A stretch of 64,000 nt of DNA from the NCBI GenBank assembly GCA_001632425.1, contig KV425574.1, positions 12,918 to 76,917 of the forward strand, read 5' to 3'. The notes under the pieces were generated by a model, which saw only the letters and a program-made list of their open reading frames with translations, did not search any database and was not told where the DNA came from. Each line of letters opens with the position of its first letter. Positions within the stretch are counted from its first letter, which is position 1. This document shows positions 45,447-55,284 of the stretch, in pieces. The position numbers and the translations under genes are program-made. This DNA is from Neolentinus lepideus HHB14362 ss-1 (Eukaryota; Basidiomycota; Agaricomycetes; Gloeophyllales; Gloeophyllaceae).

Positions 45447-47537
45447 ATGTTGAGCATAGCCGATCGTGTATGGATTAACATAAGACAAGTCGTAAGTACC
45501 CCCATGTGCAAGGACGTTCATCTGGTGCTCAGCTGAGGCTTCTTCTAGTATACTCGCGTGACGCTTACGCGCTTCACTTTCGCTTTCTTCCTTCTCGGAT
45601 TCACCCACTGTTTCGCCCAAGGCATCATACAAGCCTTTCTGTTTTCAGTGGACGACAATGCAGCATCTTTTGTGTCTAGTATTATTCAGCAGGCCAACGC
45701 AAGCTCGTATCAACGTGAATTTGCGTATCTCACCCGTCCAAATGGTGAATATCACTTGTCGCTTTGTTCCCATATCCCCAGAGGGGCCACCCAAAATCCA
45801 TGTCAGCCGGTATACCCCGTGGGTGACTCGAATATGACAGAATACAGTAGTGTGAGTAGTTCATCTTCATACTGAATCTTCAGTGCATGTTTATCCGGTC
45901 TTCCTTCCGCCTGCTCAGGTGGATCTCGTTGGTCCTGACCAGACCATCACTGTGAGGTCCCATAAATACGTAACACACTCCTTACTCATCGTCGGTCTTA
46001 GACCATAATGGATCCCACCGACGTCGTATCTATCGCGGGGTCGAATTCCTCCGGGGTGATCCTTATGAAAGTTGATGGCACCGAGGTGATTTTGAGTCAA
46101 ACATGTGTCATGACACTTGTCTATCCCAGTCAAGTGTGCGTCTGTTATCATTACTCACTATGGGATAAAAATAAAACTTTTCGTTGCTGCAGAATAAACA
46201 ACTCGAGACGCGAAGACTTAGCCCTACTAATCTCACAGTTTTGGTTATTTTCGATTTCTTACTTCGGCGTATGCATTCCTACAACTATTTTACGGCTGTC
46301 TATTTACATACATGCTCTACAGCTTATGCACGACTCGATTCCGCATATGTAAGCACTCTCCTTGCTTGTATCGGTGCATATCTCTCAACCTCGTTTTCTC
46401 TACAAGTCTCGCTGCGATCTCCACTCGCGTTCTCGCCACCGGGTGGTCTGCCTACTCGATCTGGCGCACAACCAACATCAAAGAACGCTTCCAGCACCTC
46501 ATTATCGATACAGAGACGCCGTGCCACAGGCAGCTCTTTCCAACGTATTTCTCTACTAGAATCTCTTTCCAGGTATGTACCTTTGTTCCGGAGCAGTGCA
46601 CATCTACAACAAAGGTCCTATAGATTCCTGATCTAGTATTGAACGTCACTGCACTTGTATTCTCCTCGTATTTGGCGTGGCATCTTGTCAAGGTAAGTCT
46701 CGGCACAAGTTCATTTCGTCCCCACTCTTTCTTAAGCGCTTGCTAGGACTATGCCAGTCACTCGTTCAAGCGCGTTGGGCCACCTGCTGCTATTGTCAGG
46801 ATCTACGGGGCAAGTGGTCAATATTCTTCCACTGCCTGAATCAACACTTATACCACACATATAGTTCTTCCTAGCGGTATTCGTCTGCATGCAGCTCCTG
46901 GTATTCTTCTTGAGCGCCGCTATGGGTCTTTGGGTCGACCAATTATTCAACGGCGACATAGCCAGAATTTCGTCACATACGACGATATACGAAGGATTGT
47001 TCTTGTTTACTACCATTGTACGCATTTGCTAAACTTCTTGTAAACGATCATACTCAATCCTCATCCTACAGATCCTCATTCCGTGGCTCACGATGGTACG
47101 ATTACCCACTGCCTAACGTTGTCTTGTCCCTGCACTGATGCGTACCCAAATAATAGGGCTGGTACTCCGTGCGCCTCGAGAAGAAATCGCTCATGGCTGG
47201 CTTCCTATCCCTCGCCTTCACCCTGATCGTCTGCTGGGCCGTTATGTTCTACTCGCTCGTCTATCGCTGGACCTTCATCCAATGGCCATTCTTCGCGTGC
47301 ATGACGGTCTCGTCCTTCATCGTCCTCATCGCCTGCTTTGGGTTTGGTGTCATTTGTTGGCTGAATTTCAACAAAGGGTTGAAGCACTGGTGTACGTCAC
47401 GTCACGTCGTACCCATCTTTCTATCACTGATTTTGATTTTGCCTGTAGTGTATGTGGAAGACGTCCTGGCAAAGTCCGACTTCGAGCCGGAGGTGTTCCC
47501 ACACGACGTCGAGAAAGTACCTTTCCCAGGATACTAA
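45447..47537 (+). CDS. Hypothetical multi-spanning membrane protein (Agaricomycete family)
   Basis: Thirteen exons: 45447-45491, 45549-45851, 45919-45951, 46002-46135, 46193-46268, 46323-46348, 46407-46572, 46624-46692, 46747-46809, 46865-47017, 47072-47095, 47157-47391 and 47449-47537, giving 471 residues. The N-terminus has a signal-peptide-like hydrophobic stretch (FTFAFFLLGFTHCFAQG), then a lumenal or extracellular domain of about 150 residues with paired cysteines. At least six membrane spans follow, including FFLAVFVCMQLLVFFLSAAMGLW, FLSLAFTLIVCWAVMFY and MTVSSFIVLIACFGFGVICW. Between spans there is an amphipathic SRREDLALLISQFW. The protein ends in an acidic tail (HDVEKVPFPGY). The layout looks like a receptor or channel-like protein, but no known family is recognised. 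Intron 9 starts with GC (46810). The exon 6 join (26 nt) and the donor of exon 4 were chosen by phase and by residue pattern. Confidence 0.65.
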
Positions 47538-48583
47538 GATTCACATCTTGCCACGACCCTTCCTATGCTCAGTATCTAGAGACGCTACGCCGGACCCAGA
47601 TGTATCCACAACTCTTGATACAACCACAGAACCAGATGATGGGACGTTCATCTAACCGGATACGGGTTCCGACATCGAGGATGATGTTATGGAATGTGCA
47701 AATGGACCCTGTAGACGGGCGATGATGTCTCACTCGACCCTTGAGTCTCCGAGTCAGACGGGCATAGCACCTCTTATTGAACCCTCGGACGATCAGTATG
47801 CGGTGATACGATGGACTTTTGGGCGCTTCATTTGGACTTCCCTTTGTACTATAGTAGCAGTCTGTAGCATAGAAACAAGTACTCCGACACCTGCCTGTTT
47901 CCTCTTGACAGCAGATTGCAAAACGGTGTGCCTGTCTCTGAAAAGAGGCCTTAGTTCGGCAAGTTTGAGCGTCCGACTCAACTCTGACTACAATCAAAGA
48001 TGGTTGAAATTGATGGGTTTTCGCGATTCGCTCGCTCGCCTGCCTTCGCAAGCGTTCACAGGGAAGTCTTTTACTGTGTGTCACAGTGTGTGGTAGGCCT
48101 GCGTGGTTCTTTTTCTGTTAGAGGCGGAGTATGCCGGTTGACTATACACGGTCGACCGCTCAGCGCTGCAGCGCTCAACGTTAACGTTCATCGGTCGAGC
48201 GAGCTAGTTGTTGACTCGCACAACACTGGTAGGCCGATCGTTTTGCAATCTGCTGGAGAGGAATTATATCTCCAGATATCGGTGGCGGACGCCTCCATTT
48301 ATCTGGAGTTGATGATATACCGGTTTAGCGGTAATAATCCATGTCCTATACGTACATCTTCTTCCAACTTCTGACAACAAGTACATCATTATTATTTTAC
48401 TTGAAACATTCACAGTCTTGATCGGGTCACGCCCCGAAGAATGAGGAGACGATCCGCCTATCGTCAGCAGTCAGATCGCCCGTGCTGGACGACGGCAGAT
48501 GAAGCCATCTCTCAAGATGTACCCAGAGAAATCAGCAACAAAGTGCCGTTGAACACACGAACCTGACATGGCCCTTGCGCTTT
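47538..48583. other. 1-kb spacer with clustered short palindromes
   Basis: No gene is supported. Between 48120 and 48310 there are AGCGCTGCAGCGCT (48162-48175) and AACGTTAACGTT (48177-48188), flanked by two CGGTCGA words. An inverted pair CTCCAGATA/TATCTGGAG lies at 48270-48278 and 48300-48308. Confidence 0.45.
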
Positions 48584-51525
48584 CTAGCTGGCAAACGAGA
48601 TCAATGCATACCTGGGAACACAAATATTCGTCAGCTTCCGACTTCATCGGGCGGCATTTGCCCCAACAGAAAGACACTCACTTTCCGTTGACTCTCCACT
48701 TCTCTCCAGACTCATCCAGGCGCTGAGCGACTTCCTTGTCGACACCGACCACTACGTCCGCCTTACTGGTACGCAGACTTAGTATAGGGAAGGAACCAAC
48801 TAGAGGGCCTGCACGAGTATATGGTTGGATAATGCGGACAAGCATGCATAGAAGACCGCCTACCAATCGCTTCTTCGAAGGTGGTGTGGGCAGGCCAGCG
48901 AATGTCGCCTGTTAATCTTCCAAAGGCAGATCAACCATGTGCTGGTCGCATGAGAACAAAATACGTACTTGCGGTAGCTGTCGACATACGAGTAATTAGT
49001 TCGCGTTGAAGGTTTTGACATTGACAACTCACTTCAGGTCACCCTAACGATCAGGTCAATCATGACATTTTCGACTTTGTTTGGTGGAATGAACTGACCT
49101 TGAACACGACCAGTCCACTTCCTCTTAACCGTTCCCACACCGCGGCGCCCTTCATCTTCATCTCCCAGTACGGCCACGGTCCCGTCCAGAAATCTGCCTT
49201 CTCGTCCTTCTCCCCCAGCTTCCTGTCCTCAGGCACACTCAGCGCGAAGACACCTGAGTTAATGTAAGACTGCCATCGGGTTACCATCGTTTTCAGGTTC
49301 TCCTTGAGCTGTGGCGAAGCGGGAGTGGCCGTCGAGGATGAGAGGGAGGACGACGGATCGGGGAAGAATGATGGATCGAGAAGCGCGGGGATGGTCGCTG
49401 CGAAGTCGGGCGGGGTAACGTCTGAGACGAACCAAGGAATCATCTTCGGACTATCACAGAGTCAACGGCATCACTCAAATACTGATGGGAAGAAAGAGAC
49501 ATACTGGAAGACGACCTTCTTTACATAGGGCGTGTATGTTAGGAGGAAATCGGCAAATACAAAGTCGGTAAAAAGCTGAAGCAGATACTCGACGATTCTT
49601 TCTACCTTGATCTTGAGAGTGAAACGCACCTCGAAGCCGGCTGGACCAAGTGTTAGTTACTCGCTCGTCCAAGTAGCATAGTGAAGCTAGGAGGAAATGA
49701 CCGAGTGGAAAGCGACCGTATACAGGTAGGAATGCAGATACGAAACGAAGAAACCGAGGTAGCCGCTGCGACTTTTTCACTGAAAGACAGTGTCTCAAAT
49801 CACACGGTACCATCTTCATAGCATATAATCCCTTCGAATCAGATCTGGCTGTACTGCGATGGCTCGTCCACTCATCGACTTTGTCGATGAGTCGCACAAC
49901 GCGATCTCAGTGCAGCTACTATAAGCACTGCGCATATGCCATGAGTGCAGCGAGGACCTTGGTTAGCATATAACCATGCCAAACTACCGTGGGTATACCA
50001 TGATGCCGAAGTACAGTCGTTACGTCCGTCTTCATGCCGCATACTCAGATTGCAGAGACCGACCCCCTTCCAACTCTGGCCACGGAACGGCAAGTCTGTC
50101 TGCCGAGAACAGAAACGTGAAGCTCGCGCATATAGTGGCAGTGAGGCCAATGGCCGAGTACTAGAATGAACACCTGTCATCAAAGGCGAAAGGAAAGCGT
50201 CCGCTGCCCTGGTATGAGTCCGATACCAGAGAAATGCTCTTCTGGACCTCCAACTGTATATCGCAGAACAAATTCCGCATCCGAGAGACTCCGCGCGGTA
50301 GCATATGCAGATACACTTGACGCCACAGATGATATCGCCACCACCGGCGAGACAGCAAGCCATCCAGAAACATTGAAATACAGAAACAAATGCATCAAAA
50401 AGCAAGTTACTCACCGTTATCCAAAACGAAATCTACCCTACCTTCCTGTCCTCCCTTCTTCAGAGCTTTCCAAGCCTTATCACCGTCGTCCCGGAGAAGG
50501 TAGTCCTTGCGTGCAGCATGCGCGTCCTTGCCGACAGATTGCAGCTTCTGGATGTCGTCGTGAGAGAGGTGCGTAAGGAGGGAGAGGTCCGTTGCGTTTC
50601 CCCTGCGTCAAAGTATAGTGAATGAGGAAGACGCGATGGAAAGGGAGGGATGATCCTACCACAGACACATTTGTACCATCTCGCCGAAGACGACTTTGAG
50701 CTTGTCGGGGTCGGAGGCTAGGACGTCTTTCTCGGATTCGAATTCAGCCATCGTAGTTGCGAGTTCTGAACATCACTGAGTTGGATAGCCAAGACATAAG
50801 ACATAAGGGGAGAAGACACTGACGATAGCATGCATCCCCACTCTTTTTGAAGGTATCGAGTTTCTGCTTGTAAAATGGGTCGAACTGCTTCCAGTGTTTC
50901 GTCGTAGAGAAATACGAGCGGAGCAGGCGGTATCTGTTAGGAGGGTAAATATAAAATGCTGCTATAAGTACGTGCGAGCCATACAGGTAGCATCTGTAAT
51001 GCACATATGCATCAATATCGAGAGTGCGGCGGTAGTAATTGCATGCTTACTCAGCAAACAGCCAAGGAGTCGTGAACCATGTATTCTTTCCCTGTTTCTC
51101 TAGGTCATCTAAACCTGCATTATATACATCCACGTGAGGCTCCCCATCCTCAGGTATCTTTCTGCGGGCGTCCGTGATCAGTAACGACTTCCTTACTCTC
51201 ACATTCCACTGGCAACCAATACGACGCTCACTCTAGTGGATGATCGCGCCCCATATGATACTTCAGCGCGCTTATTTTGCCAATTACCGCCTTACCCTCC
51301 TCTACCTTGTCCTGTGCGTCGGTCGAGGTATCAGTGGAAAGTTCGTGATTAAGAGAGTAGAGGTGGTCGATGATGCCTGTGAGGATGATTGGCCATCGTT
51401 TGACAACAGTTTCGTATGAGAATCTGGATTACATGATGGCTGACAATATCTGGAATAACAACACGAGAGGCGTACCCGCTTTTATCGGTGGGATCATAAG
51501 GTGCGTATGGGGGATTGAATGCCAT
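48584..51525 (-). CDS. ARMT1: ARMT1/DUF89 damage-control phosphatase
   Basis: Fifteen exons: 51525-51476, 51423-51232, 51161-51051, 50993-50985, 50933-50824, 50765-50660, 50602-50415, 49640-49630, 49575-49505, 49450-49099, 49043-49033, 48977-48969, 48916-48864, 48808-48682 and 48611-48584, encoding 475 residues. Recognisable segments are VVKRWPIILTGIIDHL, TWFTTPWLFAECYLYRLL, NATDLSLLTHLS, the metal-site motif DNAGFELFTDF (254-264), PKMIPWFVSDV, and KGDLNYRKLTGDIRWP near the end. DUF89 enzymes are Mn/Co/Ni-dependent phosphatases that remove damaged phosphometabolites such as fructose-1-phosphate; human ARMT1 was also reported to have carboxyl-methyltransferase activity. Four exons are microexons of 9, 11, 11 and 9 nt, all needed to keep conserved residues. 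Intron 7 (49641-50414, 774 nt) is about 15 times longer than usual here. The start lies 290 bp from the divergent BolA-like gene. Confidence 0.87.
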
Positions 51526-51815
51526 CTCTGTGTTATAGTAAATTTATGGCATTTTCAGCGTCATAACATAGGTCATATAAAACACAACATTCTGGGATAA
51601 TTTACACACCTAGCAGACTTGCGACAACAGGTTCGAATGTCGAATGCCAGTGGCTGTGGAATGCGTCGGGAAAGATCGGCCGGCCGGCCCGGAATCCCGC
51701 CAGCAATTGCGATTTAAATATTAATCTTATCAGATTACTCATCCCCTCCTCGGCCCTCCTTGCTTTCGACCACGTACCACTTATTTGAAGAAAAACAATA
51801 TTTTCCAAGACAGAC

Positions 51816-52351
51816 ATGGCGGTAGACACAGTCGAGCTCGAAACAACACTGCGCACGTCTATCCCTATCTCGCACCTCGAGATCATCGACCAGAGCAACG
51901 GATGCGGCGAGAACTATGCTATCCTCGTCGTCAGCGACGTATGTACAGCATATATCATCACTCTGGTGACTTCTGACACTTTTCTGGAAATACCACTAAC
52001 CCGCTGAAACCCGTCGATTCTTGCACCATGCCACCCTGTAACCCAGGCCTTTGAAGGGAAGAACACGCTCGCGCGGCATAGATTCGGTAAGCGCACTATC
52101 CTGTTCAGACGGCCTTCCACCGACCTTTGGGTCTCTTCGCCAATGACACCCGCTTAGTCCACGTTTGAGCTCGGTCTGACTAATCCCCTGGCAGTTAATG
52201 AGCTGCTGAAGAAGCAGATCGCCCAAATGCACGCTTTCTCGCAGGTAAACTATGCCACGTTTCTGTCTGTGATATCATGTCATTCCTCCTGCAGAAAACA
52301 TTCACGCCGAAGCAGTACGAAACATGGCTCGAAAGGCAGAACGCCTCATAA
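51816..52351 (+). CDS. BolA family protein (BolA2/Fra2-like)
   Basis: Four exons: 51816-51938, 52047-52086, 52195-52244 and 52295-52351, giving 89 residues, the usual length for cytosolic BolA2. The fold is seen as a beta strand and SNGCGENYAILVVSD with Cys30, then EGKNTLARHRFVNELL, and MHAFSQKTFTP with the conserved His67. Cys30 and His67 are candidate ligands for the bridging [2Fe-2S] cluster shared with a monothiol glutaredoxin. In yeast the homologue Fra2 partners with Grx3/4 to signal iron status and mature cytosolic Fe-S proteins. No mitochondrial presequence is visible, which fits BolA2 rather than BolA1/3. The gene is divergent from ARMT1 with a 290-bp shared upstream region. Confidence 0.92.
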
Positions 52352-53274
52352 CGCCCCGCTCGCCCTTGCTACTTCGCTCCGTCTGAATCATACTCACATC
52401 ACAGCACGTTAGGTAAGCCAATCATTTTGACAAGCCAAATTCCTATGTACTTACTTCACGGTAGACTCACGACTCTCTCTGCGTCTTGACTGAATCGTGC
52501 GCACGATACGTTTTGTACACATACAAGAGACATATTCTGCATGCCTGATCTCTTGAGCAATGCCCATAGGTCTGACTTGCCGGCGTGAAAGTAGGACAGG
52601 TCAATGTTCAAGCGTCCCAGATGTGAATGATAACTGTCTACCATCAGTCGGGATAAATCTCTCGAAGACCCTACCAGGCGAAACGAACGAACCCGATGCC
52701 GATCCTGGCAGCATAGAATGAGAGCCTGATGGTATGAGACAAGCACCGACAAGCGAGACTCGAAACAGTCTCCTTGGGTGACATCCTTTGTTGCGCAGGA
52801 AACATTATCTTCCGTCTACACTGTACCAACGAAATGTATCATACCTTTCGTGTGACATCCAGATGCCATCTGGAAGAGCCTTACACGCACTACCTCTAGC
52901 AAAGGACACTATAACGTTAAGCCTGTTCGCCAGCACAGGCTATACATCATCAGCTAACTCGAGACCAAGACCCCACGCAAATCAAGCGAATGCTATTATG
53001 TTCTTTTCTGTCGGCGGGTGATCATCCCCGTGGAATCGATCACCCGAGTGATCCAGCGTTCCTCGCGAAGGGTATAATCAGGCGCGAGGCAGAGGCCCCG
53101 AGTGCAATTCCCTGGCGCCCCTCCCCTTCTGTCCGGCTTCCTTTATACCAAAGATCCAATAGCCAAATAATCCAATCCATCTTGACATAGTAGATCGAAA
53201 CAGATCACACGAACGAGCCAAAAGTCGTACAATCGCCCGTCTTCTGTCCTTACTCTTCCCGCCCCTGCTTTCTC
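52352..53274. other. Convergent spacer without a supportable gene
   Basis: The stretch lies between the BolA 3' end and the amidohydrolase stop codon. Short open frames show no domains or splice chains. Confidence 0.4.
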
Positions 53275-55020
53275 CTACAATGGGCTAAGCCCCAACGAAT
53301 AAATCCGATTCGCATTGTGGAACAGCGAGTCTTGCGCTACGCGAATCGCTTGCTTCTCGTTGAGGTCGCCAGCGGCCACCGACTCTGCTAGGACCTAATT
53401 ACCATAGTCAGCATCCATCCGCCGCTGTGATGACCAAAGAGAGCGTATTGGGATAGATGGACAGGCGAACATACGGTATACAACGCATCCCTGGCCTGGA
53501 TTGTCCCCAGGTAGTACGATTCGGGCCACCAGTGGCCATCGGCTATACATAGGATCGGTTAGGGAAAGAAGAACACGAGAGAAAAGGGGACTGACTGGAC
53601 CACATAATTTTATTAGTCGGACAGAGCTCGAGCACTTGGCGGATAACTGCGCGCTGACCGGTGCCAGAGACGAAGGGGAAGATCTCGCCAAAGTCGACGT
53701 AGACGTTCCTACCCGCGCAACGATAAATGAAGAGGTGAGTATGAGGCCAAGTTTAGGGGAAAGCGGTGAGAGGGCAGGGAAGCGCACCGGTACACGCTAC
53801 ACAAATAACCAGCATCTCTCGTGTACGGATAGCTCGAGTGGAGAAGGACGAATGGCGTAGAGGGGTAGGCTTTGATGACAGCTTGGAGGTGGGCTGGGGA
53901 GGAGCGAGTGAGGGTGAGGTCGTTGTCACCCAGGCCGGTGTGAAATTGTACTGAAGTAGACGTGAGATTCAGTAGATAGATAAAAGAGAGTATAAGAAGG
54001 AGGGGAGCCGAGGAAGGGACGCACCAGGTTTGTTGCATCTGCCCGAGATCTCGAGTGTCGTTCGCACGACGTAGTCGTTGAGTTGCTTGTCATCTAGCCG
54101 TAGCGTGCTCGTCACGGAGTAGCTTCTCATATGTTTCGTCAGACTCAAAAATACCAGGAAAATATAGAGGGCCCGTACCGCTGTAGGCAGGACATTAACG
54201 CTCCTTCGAGCTCGGCCTGCGTGCATGATGTGGCGACATCCAAGCCGGTACGATAGCATGCCACGGATTTGAATCTGAGATGAAATGTCAGAGAAATGTT
54301 TGCAAGACGCATATCTGGGCGTGTATGCACCCAACTACCTCGGGATCATCTGCAGACGATTGGATGGAGGCCGCGAGCTTCGCAGAGAAGGTGTCGAGAA
54401 GGGTGGGAATGTATGTCGGGTCAGAGAGAGATGAAGGCAAGGTAGAGGCATCCACTAATGTTTTGAGGATATCCTGGTTGTTTGAGTTTTATTTTGCTTG
54501 AATTTATCACAAGAGATAATACGATAAGAGCATACCTGAGCAATGACCTCGACTCTCACAATCCTCTTGTTCGCGCTCTTCGTAAAGCGGTCGTGCCACT
54601 TATATGACTCACAAAGCTCTTCGACCCCGCCTAGTCCATCGTCAAAGAGGATGCACTGAATATTCGTCGGCATCATCGACAAGGTGCATAACTCGTCGTA
54701 TGGAGTCGTAGACCGCTTGGACTTCACGTCCTGCCATGTGGCATCTACAGCACGTATATTCAGTCAATCCTTTCCACAAAAATTCAGAGAATATACTCAC
54801 CAGGACCCAAACCAAACAGGTATGCCAACTGCGCGGTCGCCTTGTAACAAGCAAGGGTATGCACCGAATCATCAAGCAGTGCAGGGCCCGTCGCCTCGGC
54901 AATGATGCCTTCAAAGTCGATGCTGTCTCTATTCGCAGCGGTGAGTAGCGGGTGCGCGTGATTGTCGATGCATGGATATTTGGAGCATGCGTCGCGTAGC
55001 GTTGAATATTCTGCAGCCAT
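53275..55020 (-). CDS. Amidohydrolase-2 family protein, FluG N-domain-like, stand-alone
   Basis: Nine exons: 55020-54801, 54744-54536, 54473-54331, 54274-54179, 54125-54025, 53950-53788, 53708-53596, 53542-53475 and 53394-53275, giving 410 residues. The barrel begins with the metal-binding H-x-H in CIDNHAHPLL (His21, His23). It continues with GFKSVACYRTGLDV, FHTGLGDNDLTL, LLHSSYPYTRDAGYL, VYVDFGEIFPFVSGTG and TDGHWWPES, and ends LFHNANRIYSLGL. These are the features of the N-terminal half of Aspergillus FluG, where it is fused to a glutamine-synthetase-like domain. Here the protein stops after the amidohydrolase half and no glutamine-synthetase motif follows. It should be a metal-dependent hydrolase or decarboxylase; the substrate is unknown. 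The next gene upstream is in the same orientation, 264 bp away. The acceptor before exon 5 is the least certain join. Confidence 0.82.
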
Positions 55021-55284
55021 GACCAGAGGATAGCCTGAAACCCGATCGAGATCTAGATTGTCGAACCGCCGGGACTTTTATCTTAGATTTAAGTATTTGC
55101 TTCTGTTTGCCGCTCTGCTGTGGCGTCTAACTGAATTTGTATAGTGCATGGAATAAATATCAGACAGTTTACAACTATAAGTAATTCTGGCCAACCAACG
55201 AGATCTCCATCCGGGACAAAGCGACAGAGAAAATAAAAATAAAAACCTTTCTGCGACCGGCGCATCTATATATATTTGCGATCC

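Noticed and set aside
47569..48096. Overlapping open frames downstream of the membrane-protein gene
   Set aside because: No domains; the membrane protein ends naturally at 47537 with the EKVPFPGY tail, and extending through another intron gave an unconvincing tail.
49872..50414. 180-codon open frame within the long ARMT1 intron
   Set aside because: It is low-complexity, Cys/Ser/Arg-rich, has no domain, and starts at the conserved splice donor.
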